64,000 bases of DNA from Modicisalibacter tunisiensis (GTDB lineage Bacteria; Pseudomonadota; Gammaproteobacteria; Pseudomonadales; Halomonadaceae), in the NCBI RefSeq assembly GCF_020148005.1, contig NZ_JAGXFD010000001.1, positions 2,820,919 through 2,884,918 on the forward strand, read 5' to 3'. Both the position numbers and the translations under genes were made by a program. Below, in pieces: positions 45,246 through 53,915 of this stretch (position 1 is the first letter of the stretch; the number at the start of each line of letters is the position of its first letter). The notes below the pieces were generated by a model that searched no databases, was not told where the DNA came from, and saw only the letters and a program-made list of their open reading frames with translations.

Positions 45246-46214
45246 TCAGCGCGTGTCGTCGGGCGGCTGATACTCCAGCCCCTCGACGACGCGGGCCAGT
45301 GCCACGGGGGGCACCTCGCCGATCGCCACGATCTGAAAGACCCGGTCGCCGAGGCGGATATGGCGCACCGCCGCATGAGTGATGCCCAGCCGGTGCATGC
45401 CGGCGCGCAGCACCCGCTTCCGTTGGCGCAGCGGCTCGATGAAGACGCTGAAACTGGACAGCCCGTCACTGTAGAGACGATGAGCCACCGGCACCGAACG
45501 GACACCGAAGTCGTTGGGCAGCGGCAGGGCATGATACCCGGAAGGCAGCCAGCGCGCCGCCCAGGGGGAGGACGACGGCGTCGCCAGCGGCTCGAAATCG
45601 ATGGTGCCGTCATACAGCGACGGCTCGCCCAGCTCCGTCATCTGGAAGGTCTCGAGAATGCGGCCGTCCAGCCCCACCATCACCTGCTTGAGAGGCAGGC
45701 CGGTGCGCTTGTCGAGCCACAGCCGATGCCCGTAGCGGAGGTTGTCCTGCGCGTCGATGTCCAGACGCATCACGTCGCGCCCCGCCACGCGGGACTCGCC
45801 GTCCAGAGTCAGGCGGTAGTGCCCGTCGAGCCGCGAGAGGATGGCCGTCGGCGAGGCCCGACCGGTGCCGATGGCTTGCGCCGGGCTGCCCCGCCCGACC
45901 CGCCCGCGACGCTCATAGACGACCGGCGGACCATCGAGATAGCTGGCGATTTCACGCTCCACGCCGTTCTCGACGTCGTGGGACAGTGCCAGGGTCCGCA
46001 CGCCCTCGCCGCTGATGCGCACCGCCCGGGCCCGGAATTGGTAGCAGTGGCTGGCCCACAGGCTGCGTTCCAGCCAGGCGCGAGGCGTCTCTGGGGCGGC
46101 GGCCTCACTCAGTCGCCGACAGTCGAGCCCGGCCGCATCCGGCGTGTCCGCCCGGGCCGGGCCGGCCCCCCACAGCAGCAAGGGCGCAACCAGCGCGATC
46201 CAGCGGTTCGGCAT
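45246..46214 (-). CDS. mucB: periplasmic sigma-E regulator MucB/RseB
   Basis: A 322-residue exported protein that binds the periplasmic part of MucA and shields it from proteolysis until lipid or protein stress signals appear. A signal peptide (IALVAPLLLWGAGPARA) ends near residue 22. The large lipid-binding domain includes HYRLTLDGESRVAGRDVMRLDIDAQDNLRYGHRLWLDKRTGLPLKQ, and the small domain RWLPSGYHALPLPND. ATG 46214 overlaps the mucA stop (TGATG); TTG 46217 is an unlikely alternative. Confidence 0.92.
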   Translation of the reverse strand: MPNRWIALVAPLLLWGAGPARADTPDAAGLDCRRLSEAAAPETPRAWLERSLWASHCYQFRARAVRISGEGVRTLALSHDVENGVEREIASYLDGPPVVYERRGRVGRGSPAQAIGTGRASPTAILSRLDGHYRLTLDGESRVAGRDVMRLDIDAQDNLRYGHRLWLDKRTGLPLKQVMVGLDGRILETFQMTELGEPSLYDGTIDFEPLATPSSSPWAARWLPSGYHALPLPNDFGVRSVPVAHRLYSDGLSSFSVFIEPLRQRKRVLRAGMHRLGITHAAVRHIRLGDRVFQIVAIGEVPPVALARVVEGLEYQPPDDTR

Positions 46215-46924
46215 CAACGCACACCCAGGGAGTCCTGCGCGGATGCCCGCAGCAACGGCATCCAGGTTTCACCGGAGCGATAGGCCGCGCCCTGGGCGTG
46301 GCGATCCAGATACCCCTGCAGCAGCTGGGCCTGCTCGAAGTCGAGGCTCGGCGACTGCGAGGCGTTGGGCGCCAGGAACATCGGTGTCTCGACGTTGGCG
46401 CCGACCGTCATCAGGCCATTGCCGCCCCCATCGGTGACCAGGGAGGAATAGTGCGGCAGACTGACCGTCTCGACGCCGCCGCTCGGGCTCCCCGATACGC
46501 CACTGCCGCTCGACACCGTCGTCGAGGCGCCGGAGTCGGCGGTCATGGCCGGCGCGGAGGCCGGATCCATGCCGTTGTAGACCTGCACGCCGGTGATGAC
46601 CATCAGCGACACCGTGGCCGCGATGGCAGCGCTGCCGGCGAAGGACAGCCCGCCGTGACGCCGGGAGAGGCCGGCATCGTGCATCTCGGGACGCGGCTCC
46701 CGTTCGATGCGTGCCAGGATGCCCGCCGAGAGATCGGTGGTGACATCGACGTCCCGGTCCCGGTTCATGAGACTGCGCGCCAGATGATAGCGCCGCCAGA
46801 CCTCGGCGCTGTCCCCGGCACTCTCGTCGGCATCGCCGAGCGACTTGAGCACACGCCGCAGCTCGAGTTCATCCCCTTCGTTGTCCATCAGCGCGGACAG
46901 CGATTCGCGTAGATTGTCGTTCAT
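46214..46924 (-). CDS. mucA: anti-sigma factor MucA/RseA
   Basis: A 236-residue single-pass inner-membrane protein. The N-terminal anti-sigma domain begins MNDNLRESLSALMDNEGDELELRRVL and includes EVWRRYHLARSLM; one transmembrane helix lies about 93-115; the remainder is periplasmic and ends in a low-complexity Ser/Gly region. It holds AlgU inactive and is degraded on envelope stress. The ATG follows GAGGG. The 182-base gap to algU contains a GGAACGG/CCGTTCC hairpin (from about 46951) but no gene. Confidence 0.9.
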   Translation of the reverse strand: MNDNLRESLSALMDNEGDELELRRVLKSLGDADESAGDSAEVWRRYHLARSLMNRDRDVDVTTDLSAGILARIEREPRPEMHDAGLSRRHGGLSFAGSAAIAATVSLMVITGVQVYNGMDPASAPAMTADSGASTTVSSGSGVSGSPSGGVETVSLPHYSSLVTDGGGNGLMTVGANVETPMFLAPNASQSPSLDFEQAQLLQGYLDRHAQGAAYRSGETWMPLLRASAQDSLGVR

Positions 46925-47106
46925 TTTGCACCCTCACAGTCGGTGGAACGGCGACCGCGACCGTTCCAGGCTCGACACGACACTCCCTCATTCCTGCGCC
47001 CGTTTGCGGCGCCCCGTCAGTTCCTTCGCACCCGATGATGCGACACCCCGTGTGACGCCAGAACGGCCGGACAGTTCAGTCACGAGGTCAATTTTCTTGA
47101 TGCGCA

Positions 47107-47712
47107 TCATTCGTGAATCGGGTCCTGTTCCCGCGACTGGCTCAGCAGCGGCTGGATATGCTTGTCCACCGCCTCGCGTGCCCGGAAGATCCGCGAGCGC
47201 ACGGTGCCCACCGGGCACTGCATGATGTTGGCGATATCCTCGTAGGACAGCCCGTCCAGCTCGCGCAGCGTGATCGCCGTGCGCAGGTCCTCCGGCAGCT
47301 GCTCGATCGCCTCGAAGACCGCCGCCTCGAGCTGATCGCGCGCCATGGCGGCTTCCGGCGTCTCGATGTCGGACAGACGCCCGCTGTGATCCACCACTTC
47401 GGCATCGTTGATATCCAGGTCGCTGCCCGGCGGCCGGCGCCCCTTGGAAACCAGGTAGTTCTTGGCCGTGTTGATGGCGATGCGATACATCCAGGTATAG
47501 AAGGCGCTCTCGGAGCGGAAGTTGCCCAGGGCACGATAGGCCTTGATGAACGCCTCCTGGGCGACATCCTGGACCTCGGCATGGTCATGCACATAACGCC
47601 CGATCAGGCCAAGAATCTTGTGCTGGTATTTCTTGACCAGAAGGTCGAAGGCTCGGGTGTCGCCCCGCTGGGCGCGTTCGACGAGCTGCTGATCGGTCTC
47701 CCGCGTGCCCAT
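47107..47712 (-). CDS. algU: extracytoplasmic-function sigma factor AlgU/RpoE
   Basis: A 201-residue group 4 sigma factor. Region 2 has AFDLLVKKYQHKILGLIGRY, DVAQEAFIKAYRALGNFR and FYTWMYRIAINTAKNYL; region 4 has LPEDLRTAITLRELDGLSYEDIANIMQCPVGTVRSRIFRARE. It directs the envelope-stress regulon and is controlled by MucA and MucB, encoded just downstream. A sigma-E-like site lies about 100 bases upstream, consistent with autoregulation. Confidence 0.96.
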   Translation of the reverse strand: MGTRETDQQLVERAQRGDTRAFDLLVKKYQHKILGLIGRYVHDHAEVQDVAQEAFIKAYRALGNFRSESAFYTWMYRIAINTAKNYLVSKGRRPPGSDLDINDAEVVDHSGRLSDIETPEAAMARDQLEAAVFEAIEQLPEDLRTAITLRELDGLSYEDIANIMQCPVGTVRSRIFRAREAVDKHIQPLLSQSREQDPIHE

Positions 47713-47815
47713 TCAGTGCGTCTCCCGGCAGACGGGACGAGCCTGATGGGCGGGAGAAAAGCAGCGCCTTCGCGGCATGACACGATGGTGATTCATGAAT
47801 GCAAGCTGAGCCTTG

Positions 47816-47844
47816 GATGACGAACGTTTCGTGCTAAGTGTTCC
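47816..47844 (-). promoter_or_regulatory. sigma-E-like promoter of algU
   Basis: On the minus strand GGAACAC (47844-47838), a 17-base spacer and TCATC (47820-47816) resemble GGAACTT-N16/17-TCTGA. It would allow AlgU to activate its own gene. The match is imperfect in both boxes. Confidence 0.3.
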
Positions 47845-47926
47845 TGTTTATGGCCACGGCATCAACCGGCAGTACGTCCCGCAGGGTGTCCCGATGGCCG
47901 CGACGGGCCGAAAAGCGGGCCCGCAA

Positions 47927-47956
47927 TTGATTTTTCCGCCCCCGGCGGGCGATAGT
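47927..47956 (+). promoter_or_regulatory. candidate promoter of aroG
   Basis: TTGATT (47927-47932), 18-base spacer, GATAGT (47951-47956), 37 bases before the aroG start. The rest of the 281-base algU-aroG gap shows only the algU promoter and a GCGGGCCCGC palindrome near 47915. Confidence 0.4.
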
Positions 47957-47993
47957 AACGGGATTCTCCCCCACGCGATTCACAGGTAGCTGA

Positions 47994-49073
47994 ATGTCGG
48001 AACAGCAGGTCAACAACCTCAACGTTCTTTCCCAGGACGTCCTGATCACGCCCGAAGCCCTCAAGCAGGAAATTCCGCTGTCGGAAAGCGCCGAACGGAC
48101 CGTGATCGAGGGACGCCACACCATCCAGCGGATCCTCGACGGCGAGGACCCGCGCCTGCTGGTCGTGCTCGGCCCCTGCTCGATCCACGATGTCGACGCG
48201 GCCCGCGACTATGCCCGCCGGTTGCGCCAGCTGGCGGACAGCGTCAGCGACAGCCTCTACGTGGTGATGCGCGTCTACTTCGAGAAGCCGCGTACCACCG
48301 TCGGCTGGAAGGGCCTGATCAACGACCCGCATATCAACGACTCCTTCGAGATCGAGGAAGGCCTGCATATCGCCCGTCGCCTGCTGGTGGAGCTGGCCGA
48401 GATGGGACTGCCGCTGGCCACCGAGGCGCTCGACCCGATATCGCCCCAGTACCTGCAGGACTGCATCAGCTGGTCGGCGATCGGGGCACGCACCACCGAG
48501 TCGCAGACGCATCGCGAGATGGCCTCGGGGCTTTCCTGCCCGGTGGGCTTCAAGAACGGCACCGACGGCAGCCTCGATGTCGCCGTCAACGCCCTCAAGT
48601 CGGTGGCCCATCCGCACAACTTCCTAGGCATCGACCAGGCCGGCCAGGTGGCGGTGATCCGTACCCGCGGCAACACCTACGGCCATGTCGTGCTGCGCGG
48701 CGGCAACGGCAAGCCCAACTACGACAGCGTCAGCGTGGCGCTGGCCGAGCAGGAGCTGACCCGCGCCGGGGTCAAGCCGAACATCATGATCGACTGTTCC
48801 CATGCCAACTCCAACAAGGATCCGGCCCTGCAGCCGCTGGTCATGGACAACGTCACCAACCAGATCCTCGAAGGCAATCGCTCGATCATGGGCCTGATGG
48901 TCGAGTCCAACCTCGGCTGGGGCAACCAGAAGATCCCCGAGGACCGCAGCCAGCTCGAGTACGGCGTATCGATCACCGACGCCTGCATCGACTGGCCGAC
49001 CACCGAGGAAGCCCTGCATCGCATGGCCGAGAAGCTCAAGCCGGTACTCGACGAACGCCGGCGCGCCGCCTGA
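47994..49073 (+). CDS. aroG: 3-deoxy-7-phosphoheptulonate synthase (class I)
   Basis: A 359-residue class I alpha DAHP synthase, which condenses phosphoenolpyruvate with erythrose 4-phosphate as the first step of aromatic amino acid synthesis. Conserved blocks: LLVVLGPCSIHDVDAARDYA, MRVYFEKPRTTVGWKGLINDP, GARTTESQTHREMASGLSCPVGFKNGTDG, and IMIDCSHANSNKD with metal ligands. Which amino acid inhibits it cannot be told; no attenuator is visible. A strong terminator follows. Confidence 0.95.
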   Translation: MSEQQVNNLNVLSQDVLITPEALKQEIPLSESAERTVIEGRHTIQRILDGEDPRLLVVLGPCSIHDVDAARDYARRLRQLADSVSDSLYVVMRVYFEKPRTTVGWKGLINDPHINDSFEIEEGLHIARRLLVELAEMGLPLATEALDPISPQYLQDCISWSAIGARTTESQTHREMASGLSCPVGFKNGTDGSLDVAVNALKSVAHPHNFLGIDQAGQVAVIRTRGNTYGHVVLRGGNGKPNYDSVSVALAEQELTRAGVKPNIMIDCSHANSNKDPALQPLVMDNVTNQILEGNRSIMGLMVESNLGWGNQKIPEDRSQLEYGVSITDACIDWPTTEEALHRMAEKLKPVLDERRRAA

Positions 49074-49085
49074 GTTCGGCGCATC

Positions 49086-49125
49086 GCCACGGGCCCGTCG
49101 CCGACGGGCCCGTGGCCCTTCCTTG
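49086..49125 (+). terminator. intrinsic terminator after aroG
   Basis: A 14-base perfect stem GCCACGGGCCCGTC/GACGGGCCCGTGGC (49086-49099 with 49103-49116), followed by CCTTCCTT. The hairpin could also stop leftward dinG transcripts. Confidence 0.65.
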
Positions 49126-49154
49126 TAGCCCCTTGAAGGCCTTTCAGGCGTCGC

Positions 49155-51302
49155 TCAGGTTGACGCGCCGACGGCCACGCCGTCGATCTCGCGGCGAAAC
49201 GGCGGCAGCGAGTCGAGCAGCGCCCGGCCGTAGCGCCGGGTCAGCACCCGTCGATCGAGCAGCGTGATGCGCCCCTCGTCGGCCTCCTTGCGAATCAGCC
49301 GGCCGCAGGCCTGGACCAGCTTGATCGAGGCATCCGGCACGGCGATGCGCATGAAGGGGTTGCCGCCGCGGCTCTCGATCCACTCCGCCAGGGTCGCGCC
49401 CACCGGGTCGTCGGGCACGGCGAACGGCAGTCGGGTGATCACCACATGGGTCAGGTAGTGGCCCGGCAGATCGATTCCCTCGGCGAAGCTGGCCAGACCG
49501 AAGATGATGCTGCCCTCCCCGGCGTCGACCCGCTTGCGATGCCGATCCAGCAGCTCGCGCTTGGGCAGGCGGTCCTGGGCCAGCACCCGCTCGCGCAACG
49601 CACTCGGCAGGGCCTTCTCGACGGCACGCAGCTGCGCCCGCGAGGAGAACAGCATCAGCACCGCCTCGTCCGGCGCCAGCGCGGCGACGAAATCGATGAT
49701 CGCCCTCTCGTGCGCCTCGCGATCGGCCGGGTCGGCCGCCGCCCGGGGCACGCTGAGTACCGCCCGCGAATAGTCGAAGGGGCTGGGCAGGCGCTGGTAG
49801 CGGTAGCGATTGGCCAGCCCCGCCCGCTCCTGAAGCCGCTCGAAGCGGCCCAGCGCGGTCAGCGTCGCCGAAGTCACCACCGCGCCATGACAGCTGCCCC
49901 AGAGGTGGCGCGCGAGGGTCTCGGCGGCCGACACCGGGCTGGCGGCATAGGTCAGCTCGCTGTCGCCGCCCGGCGTCTCGAACGTGAGCCAGCGCGCCCG
50001 GGGCGGCTCGCCCTCGGGGTCGTTCTCCGCCATGGCCTGCCACAGGGCATGGGCCTCCAGGGCACGGCCGTGCAATAACGCCACCAGTGGCAGCCAGCTT
50101 TCGGCCTGCTCGCGGGGCAGCCCCGTGGATTTTTCCGGATCCAGGCTTTCACGCAGGATCTCGCTCATGGTCTCGAGCTGACGCGACAGCTCGGCGAACG
50201 GCGTCACCAGCGCGTCGGACAGTTCGCGCAGCGCCTCCGGCGCCTGCCCCCGGGGGAAGCGGTGATGGCGGGTCTCGCCGCCGGCACCTTCCGGCAGATC
50301 GGCCAGCTGATGGCCCAGCGAGAAGGCCTCGCCGAGGCGCGGCTCCAGGGCGGCGATGAGCTCGGGGAAACCGGCCAGGATGCGTGCCAGGGTCGGCTGT
50401 CCGCCCAGGGCGGCGTTGAGCTCGGTCAATGATTTCTTGAGGGTGCGCAGCCAGCGCAGCGTGGCATTGACCCCGAAGCGGTGGTGAAAGTGCTCCAGCG
50501 CCTTGTCGGGCAGGTGATGCCCCTCGTCGAAGATGTAGATGCAGTCCTTCGGCGCCGGCAGCACCACCCCGCCGCCCAGCGACAGGTCGGCCAGCACGAG
50601 GTCGTGATTGGCGACGATCACGTCGGCCTGATCCAGCCGTCGACGGGCACGGAAGAAGGCACAGGCCCCGAAATGGCCGCAGCGCCGGTTGGTGCACTGG
50701 CGATGATCGGTGGTCAGGCGTCGCCAGTCGGTCGGCTCGATCGCCTCGGACCAGCTGTCGCGATCGCCTTCCCAGCGGCCGTTGCCGTAGGCCTCGGCGA
50801 GATCGTTGACCAGCGCCTGAAAGCCGTCGCCGTGGGCGGCGCTCTCCGCCGGATCGAACAGCGACAGGGTGGGGTTTTCCTCGCCGCCGTCGAGCAGCTG
50901 GTCGAGCTTGGCCACGCACAGGTAGCGACCGCGCCCCTTGGCCAGCGCATAGTCGAACGTCAGGCCGCTGTGGGCCTGGAGCGCCGGCAGGTCCTGGTGC
51001 AGCACCTGTTCCTGCAGCGCGACCGTCGCGGTGGCGACGACCAGTCGCTTGCCGCGGACCCGGGCGACCGGCAGCGCGGCCAGCAGATAGGCCAGCGTCT
51101 TGCCCGTGCCCGTGCCCGCCTCGAGCACGCAGACGTGCTCGCTGGAGGTGCGCTGGCCGGCGTCATCGACCTCGATGCCGCCCAGCGTACGGGCGATCTC
51201 GGCGATCATCAGGCGCTGGCCGTAGCGCGGGGTCAGGTCGAGCCCCTCGAGCACGCGGCGATAGGCTTCCTGGATCTCGCCCTTCAGGGCCTCGTCTAGC
51301 AT
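49155..51302 (-). CDS. dinG: ATP-dependent DNA helicase DinG
   Basis: A 715-residue superfamily 2 (XPD-like) helicase that unwinds DNA, R-loops and structured forks. Walker A is in VLEAGTGTGKTLAYLLAALP. Iron-sulfur cysteines appear as CVAKLDQLL, then CTNRRCGHFGACAFF. Motif II reads FDEGHH (Gly for the Ala of DEAH), then ATSATLTALGRF and the C-terminal motif VQACGRLIRKEADEG. ATG 51302 follows TAGGACGCTT; the longer upstream frame has no support. No SOS box was seen upstream. Confidence 0.93.
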   Translation of the reverse strand: MLDEALKGEIQEAYRRVLEGLDLTPRYGQRLMIAEIARTLGGIEVDDAGQRTSSEHVCVLEAGTGTGKTLAYLLAALPVARVRGKRLVVATATVALQEQVLHQDLPALQAHSGLTFDYALAKGRGRYLCVAKLDQLLDGGEENPTLSLFDPAESAAHGDGFQALVNDLAEAYGNGRWEGDRDSWSEAIEPTDWRRLTTDHRQCTNRRCGHFGACAFFRARRRLDQADVIVANHDLVLADLSLGGGVVLPAPKDCIYIFDEGHHLPDKALEHFHHRFGVNATLRWLRTLKKSLTELNAALGGQPTLARILAGFPELIAALEPRLGEAFSLGHQLADLPEGAGGETRHHRFPRGQAPEALRELSDALVTPFAELSRQLETMSEILRESLDPEKSTGLPREQAESWLPLVALLHGRALEAHALWQAMAENDPEGEPPRARWLTFETPGGDSELTYAASPVSAAETLARHLWGSCHGAVVTSATLTALGRFERLQERAGLANRYRYQRLPSPFDYSRAVLSVPRAAADPADREAHERAIIDFVAALAPDEAVLMLFSSRAQLRAVEKALPSALRERVLAQDRLPKRELLDRHRKRVDAGEGSIIFGLASFAEGIDLPGHYLTHVVITRLPFAVPDDPVGATLAEWIESRGGNPFMRIAVPDASIKLVQACGRLIRKEADEGRITLLDRRVLTRRYGRALLDSLPPFRREIDGVAVGAST

Positions 51303-51391
51303 AAGCGTCCTAGCGGTAAGCCTTGAGCCGTAAGCGGCAAGAGAAAAACATTCCAGCCGAGCCCAACCTGGCTCTATGGGCGGCTCCGCCA

Positions 51392-51424
51392 AAGCTGCAA
51401 GCCTTTGCTTGAGGCTTGCAGCTT
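51392..51424 (-). terminator. 13-base perfect hairpin after rhlB
   Basis: AAGCTGCAAGCCT/AGGCTTGCAGCTT (51392-51404 with 51412-51424) lies 10 bases after the rhlB stop, without a long T-run. The rest of the 132-base rhlB-dinG gap contains degenerate copies of an AGCGGTAAGCC-type motif (about 51312) also seen near 62965 on the other strand, and a GGCGGCTCCGCC palindrome. Confidence 0.5.
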
Positions 51425-51434
51425 ATAGCTGCCG

Positions 51435-52709
51435 TTAAAGCAGTCCTTCGGGCGGATGCTCGCAGGGCAGCTTGTCGTTGATGAAGCGTTCGATCTCGGG
51501 CAGCGAGAAGGCGTCCTCCTCGCCCACGAAGCTGATCGACACGCCCTTGGCGCCGGCGCGACCGGTCCGGCCGATGCGGTGCACGTAGTCCTCGGGATCT
51601 TCCGGCAGGGTGTAGTTGATGACGTGGCTGACGTCATCGATATGGATACCGCGGCCGGCCACGTCGGTCGCCACCAGCACCGTCAGCTCGCCCTCGCGGA
51701 AGCGCTCGAGGGTCTGGATGCGCTGGTTCTGCGGCACGTCGCCGGAGAGCATGGCCACATTGATGTCGGCCTTGCGCAGCAGGTCGTCGAGCTTGCGCAC
51801 CAGATCCCGGCGGTTGCCGAAGACCATCACCCGTTCGAAGCTTTCCTGCTTGAGCAGGTTGACCAGCAGCCGCTGCTTGTCGGCGTCGCTGACCAGGTAG
51901 ACCCGCTGGTCGATGTTGGCGGCGTTGTCGACGGTGACCTCGATCTCGACATGTGCCGGATTCCAGGTCCACTGCTCGGCCAGATTGAGGATGTCCTGGG
52001 TGAAGGTGGCCGAGAACAGGAAGGTCTGACGCTCCTCCTTCTTCGGCGTGTGGCGGATGATGCGCTTGACGTCCGGGATGAAGCCCATGGACAGCATGCG
52101 GTCCGCCTCGTCGAGTACCAGCACCTCGGTCTGGCTGAGGTCCACGTCGCGCTTCTGCTGGAAGTCCAGCAGGCGCCCGGGGGTGGCGACCAGGATGTCG
52201 AGCTTCTTGCCGAGCTGGTCACGCTGCTTCTGGTAGTCCATGCCGCCGACCACGCTGGCGACGTTGAGCGACGTGAAGCGGGCCAGCGCCTTGGCGTCCT
52301 TCTCGATCTGCAGCGCCAGCTCGCGGGTCGGCGCCACGATCAGCGCCCGCGGCGTCCCGGGCTTCTGGCCGTCCGGCGCGTCCTCCTCGAGGAAGTAGGC
52401 GAGGATCGAGATCAGGAAGGCGGCCGTCTTGCCGGTGCCGGTCTGGGCCTTGCCCACCACGTCACCGCCCAGCAAGGTGTGGATCAGCGCCTCGGCCTGG
52501 ATCGGCGTGCAGTACTCGAAGCCCAGGGCATGGATGGCCCGCATCAGCGGCAGCGGCAGATCGAAGTCGTGGAAGCGCCACTTGCCGGCCATCGGCGGCA
52601 CCTGGAACTGGCGCAGATCCCAGCTCGACGGCTTCTTGCGCGGCTTGCGACGCCGACGCTTGGGCTTGCGATTCTCGGCCGGGGCGGCTGTCTTTTCCGA
52701 CTCACTCAT
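51435..52709 (-). CDS. rhlB: DEAD-box ATP-dependent RNA helicase RhlB
   Basis: A 424-residue RNA helicase, in gammaproteobacteria usually part of the RNase E degradosome. A basic N-terminal tail ([16 protein letters not shown]) precedes the Q motif ([23 protein letters not shown]). The core motifs are [33 protein letters not shown] and [13 protein letters not shown]. The RhlB call rests on [14 protein letters not shown] and size; RhlE or another paralogue is less likely. ATG 52709 gives MSESEKTAA; upstream extensions look non-coding. Confidence 0.85.
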   Translation of the reverse strand: MSESEKTAAPAENRKPKRRRRKPRKKPSSWDLRQFQVPPMAGKWRFHDFDLPLPLMRAIHALGFEYCTPIQAEALIHTLLGGDVVGKAQTGTGKTAAFLISILAYFLEEDAPDGQKPGTPRALIVAPTRELALQIEKDAKALARFTSLNVASVVGGMDYQKQRDQLGKKLDILVATPGRLLDFQQKRDVDLSQTEVLVLDEADRMLSMGFIPDVKRIIRHTPKKEERQTFLFSATFTQDILNLAEQWTWNPAHVEIEVTVDNAANIDQRVYLVSDADKQRLLVNLLKQESFERVMVFGNRRDLVRKLDDLLRKADINVAMLSGDVPQNQRIQTLERFREGELTVLVATDVAGRGIHIDDVSHVINYTLPEDPEDYVHRIGRTGRAGAKGVSISFVGEEDAFSLPEIERFINDKLPCEHPPEGLL

Positions 52710-52813
52710 AGGCTTGCGGTTGTTCCGGTTGCGTTGAAGGTGTCTATCATCGCGCCATTGTACCAGTCCTTGTCGAGCAGGGCTTGCACGGGTGACGCCG
52801 CCCGCCGGCAAGC

Positions 52814-52822
52814 TGGTAGACT
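52814..52822 (+). promoter_or_regulatory. candidate extended -10 promoter for the xthA unit
   Basis: TGGTAGACT, an extended -10, lies 32 bases before the ATG at 52854. Confidence 0.3.
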
Positions 52823-52853
52823 AGGCGCAGAACCGATTCAGGACGTTTTTCCC

Positions 52854-53093
52854 ATGACGCGCAAGAAAAAGACCCGCTCGCTGGCCGACAAGGTGACGAT
52901 CCGCACCGGCCGGCGCAAGGATTATCGCCAGTGGCGCCACGACAATCCCGACGAGATCACGTCGTCGCGTCGCTACCTGCAGAAGAAGCGCCAGCAGCGC
53001 AAGCAGCAGGCCGCCCGCAAGCTGGCACGCCAGCAGCAGGCCACCACCCTCTCGCTGCACGGCGACAAGGACTCGCCAGGAGACGATGCCTGA
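52854..53093 (+). CDS. small basic protein coupled to xthA
   Basis: A 79-residue, very basic and glutamine-rich protein ([14 protein letters not shown]..., then [26 protein letters not shown]). I do not recognise the family. It has no hydrophobic segment; the charge suggests contact with nucleic acid. The stop overlaps the xthA start (TGATG), implying translational coupling. Codon use matches the neighbours, which supports a real gene. Confidence 0.75.
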   Translation: MTRKKKTRSLADKVTIRTGRRKDYRQWRHDNPDEITSSRRYLQKKRQQRKQQAARKLARQQQATTLSLHGDKDSPGDDA

Positions 53094-53908
53094 TGCGGCT
53101 GGTTTCCTTCAACATCAACGGCATCCGCGCCCGCCTGCACCAGCTGCAGGCGCTGATCGACAGCCACGCACCCGATGTCATCGGCCTGCAGGAAACCAAG
53201 GTCCACGACGACGAGTTTCCGCTCGAGGCCGTGCAGGCCATGGGCTATCACGTCCACTATCACGGCCAGAAGGGCCACTATGGGGTCGCCCTGCTCACCC
53301 GCCAGGCCCCCGAGGCGGTCTTCTACGGCCTGCCCGATGACGGCGACGATGCCCAGCGGCGCCTGATCGGCGCCCGCCTGAGCGATGGCGACGGCGGCCC
53401 GTTGACCGTGTGGAACGGCTATTTCCCGCAGGGCGAGAACGTCGACCACCCGACCAAGTTCCCCCACAAGCGCGCCTTCTACGCCAGCCTGAGCGAGATG
53501 CTCGAGCACGACTACCGTCCCGACCAGCGGCTCGCGGTGATGGGCGACTTCAACATCTCGCCGGAGGATATCGACATCGGCATCGGCGAGACCAACCGCA
53601 AGCGCTGGCTGCGCGAGGGCAAGACCAGCTTCCAGCCCGTCGAGCGCGAGTGGCTCGAGCGTCTCAAGGACTGGGGGCTCGTCGACGGCTACCGGCTCTG
53701 CCATCCCCGCGATGCCGACACCTTCAGCTGGTTCGACTATCGCTCCAAGGGGTTCGACCGCGATCCCAAGCGCGGTCTGCGCATCGACTACATCCTGGTC
53801 ACCGCACCGCTGGCCGAGCGGGTCACGGCCGCCGGCATCGACTACCCGCTGCGCGCCATGGAAAAGCCCTCCGACCACGCGCCGGTATGGCTCGAACTCG
53901 ACCTCTGA
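53093..53908 (+). CDS. xthA: exodeoxyribonuclease III family nuclease
   Basis: A 271-residue apurinic/apyrimidinic endonuclease and 3' exonuclease of base-excision repair. Catalytic segments: [12 protein letters not shown] (Asn), [13 protein letters not shown] (Glu), [15 protein letters not shown] (Asp/Asn), RIDYILVT and [10 protein letters not shown] (Asp-His). Length and motifs fit the ExoIII type. It overlaps the small basic gene upstream and converges on the TPR gene with a seven-base gap. Confidence 0.94.
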   Translation: MRLVSFNINGIRARLHQLQALIDSHAPDVIGLQETKVHDDEFPLEAVQAMGYHVHYHGQKGHYGVALLTRQAPEAVFYGLPDDGDDAQRRLIGARLSDGDGGPLTVWNGYFPQGENVDHPTKFPHKRAFYASLSEMLEHDYRPDQRLAVMGDFNISPEDIDIGIGETNRKRWLREGKTSFQPVEREWLERLKDWGLVDGYRLCHPRDADTFSWFDYRSKGFDRDPKRGLRIDYILVTAPLAERVTAAGIDYPLRAMEKPSDHAPVWLELDL

Positions 53909-53915
53909 GCCTGCC

